Assembly (NCBI GenBank): GCA_018417955.1
Contig: JACTVC010000002.1
Coordinates: 2,914,001-2,978,000, forward strand
Direction: 5' to 3'
Length of the DNA stretch: 64,000 nt
From: Laccaria trichodermophora
Taxonomy: Eukaryota > Basidiomycota > Agaricomycetes > Agaricales > Hydnangiaceae
Positions 23,339-34,400 of the stretch are shown piece by piece. Made by a program: the position numbers and the translations under genes. The notes beneath the pieces are model-generated. The model saw only the letters and a list, made by a program, of their open reading frames with translations. It was not told the origin of the DNA and ran no database searches. The stretch's first letter is position 1, and each line of letters opens with the position of its first letter.

Positions 23339-24931
23339 TTAATTGACAATCCAAGGAACCTCGTACAGGACAAAGTCGAAAAACTCCTGGTCAAGTATAT
23401 TTTGATATTCCCCGACAAACTCGTCTGCAGGGCCCTTCTTGCCGTGCTGGACAGCGGGATTGGACCGTGGGCGCAGGTAAGCAAATTGCGATTGCAGAAC
23501 TCCAAAAATTTTCTTGGCCGACTTGCCTTCTGGCTATAATTAGGATTAGCTATTGAAAGCTGAGAATGGAGAAAATTGACATACCTTGATTACGATTCCC
23601 ATGTAATTTGAAGGTAGACCGTAACGCAAAACACTCTCGACAAAAAGACGGATAACCTTCAGATGAACCAGAACCTGGAATGATTCTGAGAAGTTCGTGC
23701 GTGATAGTCGTAAAAGTTCAGTCTGGCAACGTCAATGAGCAAGACGATCTATCGCAGTTCAACATTGTGCCTACCCAAAGCTCCTTTTCTGTCGTATTTG
23801 CCATTTCAAGCTCTTGTCGTTGTTTCGCAATCTCATCTTCCGAGTACACGAAATCCCGGACTATGAATCTATATGCATACGTTAGTAGGACTTCAGTTCG
23901 ATGGATAACAAATTAAGACCAACTTTTGTTCCCGGCATTTTTGCAAGAATTCATCTTTCACTCTTCTAAAAATCACGACACTAAATAGAACGAACTCGTC
24001 ATCGGACGCTATTTCGCTGGTGAGGAGTGAACATTAGACAAATAGATCCGAGACAAGTTTTCGCACGTTGATGTACGAGGTACGACCATTGCTGCCAATC
24101 TTTCATATTTCGAGTTCCAGTCCTTGACCAGTGTCCTGAGCGTCAACTTAGTCAACCCTCGTTGCTGACACGATCTAGTTCACCTTGGAACCGCTATCAG
24201 TAGCGTCTCCAAATATTCAGAGTCTTGAATAAAATTATCTGCGGAGACAAAATCGGCTAGGGTTCGAACGGATAAATTGCCGCTGGAGGGTCGGTTAGAA
24301 GAGGATGAGTGAACATCAGCAAATTCCGCACGTCTTCTTGCGTTGCATTTGCGTCAGGGAACCTTTGACCAGATTGTAGTTGTTAAGCTTTGACTTCATA
24401 GCGTTGTCGATGGAATTCATTTCCTACGACGGCGGGAAGGGGTTGAATAGATGGGCAGACTCGTAGATGGCCTCATACCTTGTTAAGGAGATCAACGAGC
24501 TCTCTCAGGCTCTTCTGAACTCCGTACCTGCCTTCGTTCCACTTCCAGTTGTCTATTAGATAGCTATCTGTGCTCTTCTCATTGACGAGTGTATGTTGGG
24601 CCAGTTTCGAGGGGTCATTATTCAACAAATTGCGGAGGGTGTCTACGGTCTTTGCGACCGTGGCAGTAAAGTATGTATCTAGTTTGGGGAGATCCTCGGA
24701 AAGGGAAACAAGGCTATCAAGAGTGCCAGTCTAAGTTGGATCAAGCTCACGCGTCCGCAGAGTAACAACGGTTGGCGGATTCACCTTGAAGGATGGAATA
24801 TCGAGTTGAGAAAGGTTTCTGGCGGGCAGCTTTGTCTGGTTTCTTAGCTTTGGCGACAACTCCTGTATAAGACCTTCAGAAAATCCATCTTGGGGCACCG
24901 CGATAAGCCAAGTGCTTTGATCTGAAGGCAT
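23339..24931 (-). CDS. VMA5: V-type proton ATPase subunit C
   Basis: Peripheral V1 stalk subunit that clamps the peripheral stators to the membrane sector and is released on reversible disassembly. Nine exons (24785-24931, 24479-24730, 24332-24423, 24184-24282, 24067-24135, 23924-24016, 23775-23868, 23585-23722, 23339-23533) give 392 residues, the length of yeast Vma5. The start [16 protein letters not shown] is typical. Later landmarks are [79 protein letters not shown] and the C-terminal [13 protein letters not shown]. No catalytic site is expected. It starts 92 bp from the divergent sulfurtransferase gene. Confidence 0.96.
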
Positions 24932-25023
24932 TAGGAGAGGAACAATGTTGACATCTATTTGATCTCAAGGATTCCCTCCTACCAAGTTTGGTAACTCTAC
25001 TATGTACGTAAAGTTTCCTGCCA
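24932..25023. promoter_or_regulatory. Short bidirectional promoter
   Basis: Only 92 bp separate the start codons of the divergent V-ATPase subunit C and sulfurtransferase genes. Both 5' UTRs and promoters must lie here or overlap the other gene. There is a CT-rich block and no plain TATA box. Confidence 0.55.
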
Positions 25024-26267
25024 ATGTCTATATTCCTCAAAACCAGTCACAGGAGCTTACTCTTTGCGAGATCGTTTAGGAGGGCTATGTCTTCTGCAGC
25101 ACCACTTCTGCTTTCGCCCAAGGAGGTCAACCTTCTCAAGCAGTCACCAACCCCTATCTCCATACTTGACGCGACATGGTTTATGCCAAATGTTGCGAGG
25201 AACGCCAAAGACGAGTTCTTGTCCGAGAGGATACCAGGGGCGCAATTTTTGGATTTGGATGATGTCGCAAGCTCTCATGAGCTTGGGTTGAAGCACATGA
25301 TGCCGGACCAAAAAACGTTTTCTCAAGCTTGTGGTAGGACGCTACCGGTCCTTCCTAAAATTTGCTTTTTCTGAAGATGGCCACCAGAAAGGCTCGGCGT
25401 TACACCTTCATCTCATGTAGTACTGTGAGGATCCAATTATATTCCATCGTCTTGGGCTTGCTAAATTCCTATAAAAGCTATGACACCCACGGTGTCTTCT
25501 CCTCGCCTCGCGCTTTGTTTATGTTTCGATCTTTTGGGCATCAAAACTCAAGCGTCATTAATGGAGGTCTTCCACGTTGGGTTCACGAAGGTCTTCCGAT
25601 CGAGAGCAAGTCCCCGACAATGATTCCTTCATCTCATTATGCGCTTCCACACTTCGAGGTGCGATCGATCAGAGGTAACCATGACGTTCTTTCTCCGTTA
25701 CAATAGTTGACAAGTTCAGACTACCAACAAATTGTTCAAAATTCAAAATTAGACCCCCAAACCAATCCAGACGCGGCAGTTGTTCTTGATGCTCGAGCCC
25801 ATGGAAGGTATTAATCGTTCTCGTAATTCTCTTCAGGAAAAATAATAATATGATATTTTAGATATTTGGGAACTGTTCCGGAACCCCGCCCTGGGCTTTC
25901 ATCAGGCCACATCCCAAATTCTTTCTCACTGCCATTTAACCTCTTCTTGCAGAAGCAAGGCACACCCGATGATGAATATACCACTTTTCTCCCTGAGCAA
26001 GAGCTGCGCGCTGCACTTGATAACGTTGTGGGGGCGCAGTACGCAGAGAAAATAATTAGCGGAGAGAGACCCGTCGTGACCAGCTGCGGAAGTGGCATGA
26101 CTGCGGGCGTGCTCTGGCTCGGCCTGAGTCTTCTTGGCGCGAAAAATATAGGTCTATACGATGAAGTGAGCTTTGATGCATGCGTCGCACTTCGTTTGCA
26201 CTCATTGTGATAGTCTTGGACAGGATATGTGATGCGGCCCTCAAGTAAAATCGTCAAAACAGAGTAA
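25024..26267 (+). CDS. TUM1: Thiosulfate/3-mercaptopyruvate sulfurtransferase, tandem rhodanese
   Basis: Transfers sulfur from 3-mercaptopyruvate or thiosulfate; yeast Tum1 feeds sulfur into tRNA wobble-uridine thiolation. Six exons (25024-25333, 25388-25424, 25478-25674, 25720-25807, 25862-26165, 26214-26267) give 329 residues. The first about 25 residues are basic and serine-rich (possible mitochondrial signal), with an internal Met at MSSAAPLL that could serve a cytosolic form. The inactive first rhodanese domain holds ILDATWFMP, RIPGAQFLDLDD and YDTHGVFSSPRALFMFRSFG. The second has VVLDARAHGR and the active loop TSCGSGMTAG (catalytic Cys, CGSGMT type of mercaptopyruvate enzymes). Exon 2 is only 37 nt. 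Confidence 0.93.
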
Positions 26268-26738
26268 TATGAAAATTTTATGAGCCATCGGAATTTGGAC
26301 GGCTCACTCTTTTTCTACCGCTGCCCACCCACCGCCCCGCCACTTGTCATTATATTTGGAGGCTCTGCGAATTGGTAAAAAAGTGTGTCATTCCTGGAAG
26401 ATGGTCTGTCTAGACTCTGAGATTGTCGGAATGCTCTCGCAATACCCCTTGATCAACAAATACCAACTTAAGTCGCAGTCACCATTTTGCTGACATCTAC
26501 TTGACGCGCTCATCGTGCACGCAAGAGTTTTCATCTTGCACGTATCATCAAGAAATGCCTCACAGCTTGAATTCCTCAAGTCCAGGTTGCACCCCCAACC
26601 CATGATAAGCGTCTTCACAGCGTCTAGATGCATGTCAACATGAGGCAAGAGATCGGCCAGAGTCGGTGAGTCTATTCGAATAAATACATTATATAGTACA
26701 ATAATAGAATTACTTCGGTTGTTCAACTATTTCCAATC
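26268..26738. other. Intergenic stretch, no convincing gene
   Basis: 471 bp between the convergent sulfurtransferase and 132-residue genes. It contains a 113-codon minus-strand open frame (26388-26726) with no signal peptide and no similarity I recognise, so I do not call it a gene. The rest should be 3' UTR. Confidence 0.4.
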
Positions 26739-27299
26739 CTATATTGGATTAGATGAGTGTAAGATCTCCATAAATGGAGGCCTTCTGCGTGCTGACACCT
26801 TCCCCAGCGCTCGGGCTGCTGTGAGAGGAAGATTGAAGTCAGCCATGCAGCAATGAGAAGGATGTCAAAGTGACATACATCTCCCTGCGTACTTCACTTC
26901 AACTCGATGGTGTTTTCCCCGACGTAAGATAGTCATTTGCCAACTGTGCAGTATGGTCAGTTCAACGCTCTTGCAGTGGTAAGGGGAAATACACACCTTT
27001 CCGTTAGCAAAATATTATAGCCGTTCTTCGTCGCCTCAAGCAGGAGTTGCTGTCTCGCGAACATCACTGCATTACGGAGGTCTTTACTTCGTTCCGAGTG
27101 GGCCACATCGAATATATATGTGCCGTGTATGTCCCTCTCTGCTATTGCGACAACATCGAGGTCTAATAGATGTGAGGTTTTGTATAGGTTTATCCGGATA
27201 GAATAACATACCTTCGTCTTCATAGTACGTCGGGATGGGGTCAACGGATTTACTATCCACGACCTCCCAGGGTGTTTCTTTTCGCCGGAAGTTAAACAT
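26739..27299 (-). CDS. Uncharacterised small protein of a mushroom-fungus family
   Basis: Four exons (27212-27299, 26997-27162, 26879-26943, 26739-26818) give 132 residues. The core has YIFDVAHSERSKDLRNAVMF, ARQQLLLEATKNGYNILLTE, then SWQMTILRRGKHHRVEVKYA. I recall this pattern (a hydrophobic/charged alternation ending WxxTxLRRGKxHRxEVxYxGR) in many unannotated Agaricomycete proteins, but it has no assigned function I can name. There is no signal peptide or membrane segment. The fold looks alpha/beta, small and cytosolic. All three introns are clean GT-AG and in phase, which supports a real gene despite its small size. Confidence 0.7.
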
Positions 27300-27783
27300 G
27301 ATAGCGAGCGGTGAAGTTCTAGGAGGGTAACCGAAAACCGGGAGCGAGTATGTGCAGTACTTGGGCTGATCATCTGAAAAGCTCGTTAATTTATATCATA
27401 CTCGATAAGGACTCGAGGTCGACACCGCCACCAGAGGAACGGCAAGCGTAGTCAATAGTGGTTACGTGGCTGCGGTCGTAGATGTAAGCGGAAAGTGACA
27501 AACGGCAACTCTGGGTCCCCATTGGTCCCTCATCAACTGCAGAACAGCTGATTCCCTAAACCGCGCCCAGTCAGGAAATGATAGCAAATCTCAGTGAATG
27601 CCAGCGGACATAAGCTGGAAATGCCGGGATGATTCGTACAAGCTTCAAAACCGTGTTAGTTCGTGACTGAGCGTTTGCTGCGCAAGAACCTCCGAGTGAT
27701 ATTTTTTACGTCAGCGTTGGTAGTCATTCAGGTGGTTGTTTGTGGTTATTGATGGTGCTGCTCTTAAACAACCCGACGATTAT
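27300..27783. other. Intergenic stretch
   Basis: 484 bp upstream of the 132-residue gene and downstream of the first BIM1-like gene. I see no open frame with coding character and no repeat. Confidence 0.4.
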
Positions 27784-28617
27784 TTACATCACAGTAGCTA
27801 AAGAGATTCCGAAAAGTGCGGTGACGATCCCAGCAACGCCAAAGGCCGGTACAGCACCTAACGCCGCACTCTTGGATCCCGTCGCTGCAGCTCCGGTTGA
27901 CGTGGCCGTCGCACTGACGCTGGCGTTGCTGCACGTAATGCTCGACGAAATTGTGAAGTTTTTTGACAAAGTCAAGTCCGCACACTACACGTTCAAAGGG
28001 TTGAATCTATCGAAGCCTGAGGGGAGTAAGTTGTTACTTACCTGATACAAGTTACCGTCACCTCCATTAAAGACAAACTAGACATGAATCAGAAAAGTGC
28101 CCAGGTAAAAGCCACGGTACTTACTTGGATAGTAACGTTTTGACCATCTTGCAAGCCGGTTGCGTTTGTCGCGGACAGGTCGAAAGGTAAGCAAAACAAG
28201 CCTTCTCCATGTGCTTGGGCATACGGGGTGATTTGCGAAAAGTTGTTGAACGAAGTGGGATCCGAAGCCGTTGAAAGCAGGATTCCACCTTGAATGAAGT
28301 GATAAGCGAAGGTCATTATCAACGATATCAACATGCTTACTGGTCCATAAGGGATGCTCAGAGTTAAGGGTGATGAAACCGCCAGTCAAAGGAAATTCTG
28401 TGCGGTTTGCTGCAGGATTAGCGTAGCCATCTGTAACAAAACTTTTTCAATACACTCTGAAGTGCATAGGGTTATTGAGAACGTTACCACAGAATGTGGG
28501 CTCGTTATCCTCGACGAAGGCGCCACGCGGTGAAGGGAACTGGAGTTGGAAATGGGCGTTAACCCCAGCGACGAGTGCAAGGAGCGCGAGGGTAAAGAAC
28601 TTGGGTTGACAGTACAT
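27784..28617 (-). CDS. BIM1-like copper-binding GPI-anchored protein, copy 1
   Basis: Secreted protein of the X325/BIM1-like family, related in fold to lytic polysaccharide monooxygenases but thought to act in copper handling (Cryptococcus Bim1) rather than oxidation. Five exons (28488-28617, 28341-28430, 28125-28288, 28042-28077, 27784-27984) give 206 residues. A signal peptide ([15 protein letters not shown]) leaves His as the likely first mature residue ([11 protein letters not shown]), the first ligand of a histidine brace. Other family marks are [50 protein letters not shown] and a paired cysteine ITCSNAS. The Ser/Ala/Thr tail and hydrophobic end ([15 protein letters not shown]) fit a GPI anchor. 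Tandem with copy 2. Confidence 0.85.
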
Positions 28618-28726
28618 TCTGAGCGTCGAGGAACTTCGAAATATTTCCACTGTTTTCCGCCCATATTTATTTACTCAAAACCAACGTTGCGAAGGCAGTT
28701 AAAAAACTTTTTTACCATCTTTGTTC

Positions 28727-28734
28727 TATTTATA
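28727..28734 (-). promoter_or_regulatory. Possible TATA box of BIM1-like copy 1
   Basis: TATAAATA on the minus strand, about 110 bp upstream of the start codon at 28617. It matches the TATAWAWR consensus. The distance allows a normal transcription start and a 5' UTR of 50-80 nt. Confidence 0.45.
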
Positions 28735-28895
28735 TCGCAAAGGTGAAAGTTTGACGCGCTTGAATGCATCCATCAATTGCCCGATCGAGTCTGATCAACA
28801 AGCCAAAACAAATCAAAGAGTGAAATGAACCATGTTGAGCAATTTAGATGGACAGGTTGAGCAGAGGGTAGGATAGATGCAAAGCCCGTATACAT

Positions 28896-29672
28896 CTACG
28901 AGGTAGCCAACGCAAGCCCTGCGACTATAAGAAGAGCAGTCAACCCGAACATTTTGTCGCCCCGGCCCAGCCCACCAGCGGTGTGTGACGCTGTTGGGAC
29001 CGCAGACGTTGACGACGTTGCCACAGTTTCATTTACGCAAGTAGCATTTCCAACGGTTGCGTCGCTTGACAAGGTTAGATCGGCGCACTAATCAATGTTT
29101 AGCCAAGCCCTGAACGATAAACCTATTGACTCACCTGATATAAATTTCCGTCTCCACCTGAAAAAACGATCTGGATGGTTACGTTCGCACCATCTTTAAC
29201 TCCGGCGGCATTTGACGCGGAAATGTTGAGGGGCATACAAAAAGTACCTGCAGACGCCTCCTTGGCATAGGGTGAAACAAATTGTTGAACGCCGTTCGAG
29301 GAGAAGTTGTCAAACGATGTAGGATTCTGCACTGTTGAGATGATCACACCAACTGAGCGAACGCCTTGTTAATTTCACATCCACATCGAGAGCTTAACAT
29401 AGAACAGACCTGTCCAGCTAGGATGACCAGATTTGATGCTAAAAAAGCCACCGGAGAGCGGATAAACGGTTCGGTTGGGAACCGCGTTGGTGTATCCACC
29501 TGACGTCGACTTTAGGCCCGTCTTTGCCCTTACAAAAATAGATGAACGCACCACAGTAATTGGGTTCTTGATCAGCAACGAAAAGTCCTCTAGGCTCGGG
29601 AAACAACAGATGAAAATGAGCACGAGCAAAACTCGCGAAGCAAAGGAGGATTGTCAAAGATAAGAACGACAT
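28896..29672 (-). CDS. BIM1-like copper-binding GPI-anchored protein, copy 2
   Basis: Second member of the tandem pair, also 206 residues, from four exons (29552-29672, 29410-29499, 29135-29352, 28896-29087). The signal peptide (LSLTILLCFASFARA) precedes HFHLLFPEPRG, so the mature N-terminal His is kept. Family marks are [49 protein letters not shown] and ATCVNET. The C-terminal hydrophobic segment (MFGLTALLIVAGLALA) fits a GPI signal. Three introns match copy 1 in position and phase; the fourth intron of copy 1 is absent here. Loop sequences differ more than the cores, so the duplication is not recent. Confidence 0.85.
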
Positions 29673-29742
29673 GATGCTGAGGATGTGTCCGATGACAGAG
29701 AAAGACCGAAATCTCTAGAGAATGCAGGACAAAATATAAGCC

Positions 29743-29748
29743 TTTATA
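29743..29748 (-). promoter_or_regulatory. Possible TATA box of BIM1-like copy 2
   Basis: TATAAA on the minus strand about 70 bp upstream of the start codon at 29672, inside an AT-rich patch. Distance and motif fit a core promoter. Confidence 0.45.
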
Positions 29749-30789
29749 TGTGGTTCTCTCCACAAACAAGAGCCCTGCTAACAGCTTGGCATCGAAACAA
29801 GGAAAAGTTTTTTTTCATCCTTCGCTCTGCGTTTGGCTTGGCGAATGTTAATCTTTGACAGGCTGCAGTATGGGACCTGATATCCAACAAAAGTAATGAA
29901 TTATCAAGCATAATCGTGAGCTTTTTGGGCACGAGATGAAGACGTTTGATAATATAGAGCAAACTAGTGTAGTCCGAATCCCTCGTGAAGACGACAGAAA
30001 ACAGGAAAATCGAGCGGCTCAAAACAGCTCGAAACCAGACAACCGAGAGGCACGATCCAAAGGCACAGTGATTGATTAAAATTTCAGAGAAAATGCCATG
30101 AGGCGTAGCCATCGTCATATTCACAGGGAAGATGGAAAAGAGCAGTGCGTCGCCTGACCGTCGTTCTAGATCTCCAGCGTTGCCCAATCAGCGCCAAGGT
30201 TCCCGAGTCAGGTTTTGACTCGGGAACTCCAGATCTTGTGACCAATGCGTGAGAAGATGGAGGCAACGATGCTCTAGGGAACGGTGATGGCGACGGGGAT
30301 ATGTTAAAGGTGGCAGTCAGAGACGTAAGCTCAAATGAACCGTGATCCACAGTGGCAAGTCGACCTGATGATGCTTGTCATGCATGAGGGTGGTGGGGAA
30401 GGAGTGAGAGTTGAGAGGGGGGTAGGTATGCCATTGGCAGACATTACTTGAGGCTAGTCAACTTGAATTATGACGGCTAAGAAAGGCACATGAGAGGACC
30501 ACCAAAAACCACGTAGCCGTGCATGTATCTTAGGGGTGCTTTGCAAACCAATGGCGTAGCTTGTGAGCGCGAGGAGAGGATGGGAAAGTAGAGGTGGTCG
30601 CACAATGAGACGACGACCACAGGGAGCCGATGAGCAAGAGACAAACAACGGCCTGGTCGACAACGTCGAGAGGTAAGATCAGCCAGAATGGGTTCTGTGA
30701 GGGAGACTTGATGTCGTGAACAGCGTGGTGACGATATGCCGGGATGGGTCCAGGGAGAGAAAGAAGAGGAGAGGAAAATAGGGATGAGG
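29749..30789. other. Intergenic stretch upstream of the BIM1-like pair
   Basis: About 1 kb without a gene I can support. Open frames on the minus strand (29744-30187, 30084-30350 and 30477-30814) have no recognisable domain and no joining introns that give a family. It probably holds the upstream control region of BIM1-like copy 2 and unrelated spacer. Confidence 0.4.
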
Positions 30790-31429
30790 CATTTTTTCTT
30801 TTTGAACACGGCATGATTTATATATGGAAGTCAGTAGCCATCAGCTGCAATTTGATGTGATGAGCTCTTTGAGCGTCTCGGAATTCTGCGATTGGCTGAC
30901 GGTCTTTTCTATGAAAACGCGCTATCCACTGCCCAGTGAGCTTGGCCCTTTGTTCGTCGTAGCTGGTGCATTCTCTGATGATATGTTCACGGGTTTGTGG
31001 GTCCTCTCCACACTCGCAGTTAGTGCTCTCGTCTGGGAAGAACTGCTTGCGAGACTCTCTGGTGCACGCGTGTCCGATGCGACATTGGACTAGGTGTCCG
31101 AAGACCTCGCGCTGGTCTTTGAGCTCGATGAAGTGCTTTGTGGGATTGAGAGACGGGGGAATCCTGTTGGCTATGGCGAACCTTCCCTTTCGAGGTGCTT
31201 TTTGCCAATCTCGGCTCCATGCTGTCTGGGTGGATGCCTTTGCTTGACGTAGGGCGAATGCCCTCCAGGTTTTCTCGATGCTTTGCCTTGCCTTATCTTT
31301 GCCATACCAATGGGCGATCTCCGTCTTCAGTCTGTTATTTGTGGGGTGTACGTCATGCGCTGAATAATGACTTCGACTGGACACTGACATTCTTTTTAGT
31401 GAAACGACAACACAGGGATTTGTATGCAT
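30790..31429 (-). mobile_element. 3' remnant of a LINE (non-LTR retrotransposon)
   Basis: A 204-codon open frame (30818-31429) matches the C-terminal end of the RT/RNase H polyprotein of fungal Tad-like LINEs. The conserved end reads FGHLVQCRIGHACT, then a zinc motif CECGEDPQTREHIIREC (CX1C, X8, H, X4, C) followed by SYDEQRAKL. Downstream of the stop an A-rich run (AAAAAGAAAAAA, 30790-30802 on this strand) looks like the remains of the poly(A) tail. The reverse transcriptase and endonuclease domains are missing, so this is a 5'-truncated dead copy. The Met at 31429 is just the edge of the open frame, not a true start. Confidence 0.8.
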
Positions 31430-34400
31430 CTTCCTAGTGTCCTCCCTCCCGAATTTCCTTCAAGCCTTTGAGTTTTAAGTCTTGTATTTATAGATGGTGA
31501 CATGTGTCCTCCGAGCAAGAGTGCCATTGATGTTTATCCCTGAATATTTTCCATCAACTGAACAACCGCACAACATGCAAACCCAAAATTGCTGAAGACG
31601 CGAAGTTTTGTCATTTTTGAGGCGATAATGTAGGCTGGGCTTTGCAAGGCCAAGGATGTGAGTGTTGCCTAGTGTCTGTTTTCACATGTCTAACTGACCT
31701 GTTTTCTTTAGCGGTCTCTGTTTTACTCTTCCAAGACAGGCAACTGACTAAGTATCCAAATATCCAAATCGTTCATACAGTCGTTGCTCCAAATCTGGCT
31801 CGTGAAATCGAATATCAGTAATATGGTTGCCGTGAGCATCAGTCTATGGCCCCATTTTTCCTGCATTCTTGGCCGTCGTTAATGACATCCTTCCCTCCAA
31901 AATTCGGCTTATCAGCAGCATTCATGGTTATGATATACGCCCCATTCCCTGAACCTCCCGAAAGAATTACCAATGTAAACTCTCACCATGTACTTGGTCA
32001 GATCTGCAGATGCCTCGGAAGTCTTCAGATTACAATTAGAGCCCGTTCAGCAACCAGAATCTGACAGGAATCTAGCTGCCTAATAAATATGCAGTTCAAT
32101 TTGAAATAAAGATGAAGGCAGAAACATCGTTTCCACGAACTCCTATTTATGTTCTATCCGCGAAGGTTTGTGTATCTACATACGAGGCTCAGAATCTGAG
32201 AATCACCCAAGATTGTTCAATCACTTCGATCACGATCGACGCAAGATTTTAGTACTCAGTCTGCAATTAGCTGCAATTAGGCATCGCTTTTTGATGCATT
32301 GCGGGGTATAACTTCAAATTATCGTGAACAAAGGTACGACTTCACATAATATCGAGGAGGACTAGGGTATAACAGGGTATACGTGTTGAACGTTGATCTT
32401 TTGTTTTCCAGGAATACCACAAGTCTCCAGCAGCATCCTCTATGTACACCCTTGTATCACGCCTCCAGATCCACTACTGGGACAGACGTGTAGTATAATC
32501 GCCATTCAGCGCCATTCTCTTCCTCTTTGCTGCCTCCGTGCCGTTCAACTACGTGTGCTCGTCCCACTGCGCTGGGCGGCAAACAAGTCAAAGCTCGTGA
32601 CTGAGGTCGTACTTAAGCAACGACACGAGTGTATCCTCCTACGTTCTCGCTTAAATACGTTGCGTATGTTTTCATTCCTTCTTTCGCTGGTCCTGTTCGT
32701 CGTCTTGAATTTGTGTTTTATTTTGTGAAAGGTGATGGTAACGCAATCGCTGCCCGTGGCTTTGAGTAAGTAGTAAGACATAACATTCCTCTCTTTTCTG
32801 ATCGTCTCTTTTGAAGTTGCCCGTGCCATATAGGCAGTGGGAGGCATCTTGCGGTGAAATTAGGCTTGTTATGCGCGGGTTGCATTTACAGTCCCAATGC
32901 TGTCAAGATGGCGCCGACATGTAACTTCTGACGCTTCCCCGCTTCAGACGCGCCAGCCCCCTCCAGTGATAAAGCTATGGTGACCTACCTCACGCCTTCG
33001 ACTGGTCTCTGGGTCTATGCGATTATCGGAGCGTCGATCCATGGAAGGGGGTGGTGCCTACGACGTTGGTGCATCTGGATAGGGAGGATGAAACGTCGGG
33101 CGTTCAGTGTAACTACTATGGAATGGCGCCTGTTGGTTTTGATCAAGTGGTAAGTGGATAGTTTTGCTTTTGAATTTAAGGGTTGATGAGAATGTTGGCA
33201 GGTTTGATTCGGTGGAAGATGGGACGAGAGTCGGCCAAATATGGCTGGCAAGTCAACCTTTCTACAGCGAACAGTCGTTATGGCTGTCGTAGCTCAGGTC
33301 GCCACCCTTTCCTCCTCCATCTTCTCCCCAGTCATTCTGCATCACACCCGAATGAACGCCTTTTCCCCGGACGGCAGTGATCTCGAAATCCATACAATGC
33401 ACATTTTCAACATCATCCACAGCCACTCCGTCCATGGCTAAATTTGCTGCTCTCCTCAACTTACCACCATTGCAACCCATTGTGCCCACAAACATCGGTA
33501 GCACATACGATATCATGATGGCTGGCCGCTTCATCGATTCTTTGTTTCTCGTGGCACACATTCCGCACAGCGACTCCGCCATCATCTTCCGCTGACTTGA
33601 TTGTAAAAAATTTCAATCGCTGTTCAGAGCTCCGTTCTCCCCTCTTCTCTCCTTCGTCACCCACATCGCCAGATTACCTGCTACAGCACCTTCTAGTCAA
33701 AAGTGCGAGCAATTGCTGCTCATGCCTGGAGTCGAAGGAAAATCGCCGGTCACCCCCCCCGTTACGCTGAAGGTCAACGGGGCCTCCAGCACCTCACTTT
33801 GCAGCGCCTGGGACGTATTTACTAAGACGAGCTCAAGAAAAAGTGTTCGCAGCTCCAGCCGAGTCTCCTGTCGTCACACTCTTATTGTTTTAGTTGTGTC
33901 TCTATTCCATTTTGCTGGTGGTCATACGGCAACTCCAGAATTTCGCTTCGGAGGATTCATTTTGTGTCCTGATCAACTCCCTTCATCGTCAATTGCTTCA
34001 TTGGGCCCAGGTTTCCAAAAACATAACCATTTCGAAACAGGTCAACCACCGATGAAAGACCCTTTGCTGTAGACTCAACCTCGTGACTCTTTGTTCTCAA
34101 ATGAAATATTTCAACGCGCCCCTTTTGAAATTTTTAACATGCCCGCCATTCAAACAAGTCAGCCAAAATTTCATCACCTATCTCAAGCAAGAATCTCATT
34201 GTGGCGACCCTGTTGGTCAATCTGGTTCAAGAGTAATCACCGACGTCCTTCACCTCCCAGCTCTCCAACGATGTCTACGCCGCTTCAACAACCTACCCTC
34301 CTTGATTTTTGTGATACGACCCTTCGAGCAAGACGCCCTAGCTCCTTAAATTTGTTGACTGCGGTGCTTCCTTGTTTCACTGCCAATCCCTCTTCTCCTG

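Noticed and set aside
26388..26726. 113-codon cysteine-containing open frame, possible small secreted protein
   Set aside because: No signal peptide in front of the cysteines and it lies in the 3' region of the neighbouring gene.
32330..32860. Possible solo LTR
   Set aside because: Composition is suggestive, but I could not find TG...CA ends, a target-site duplication or a second copy.
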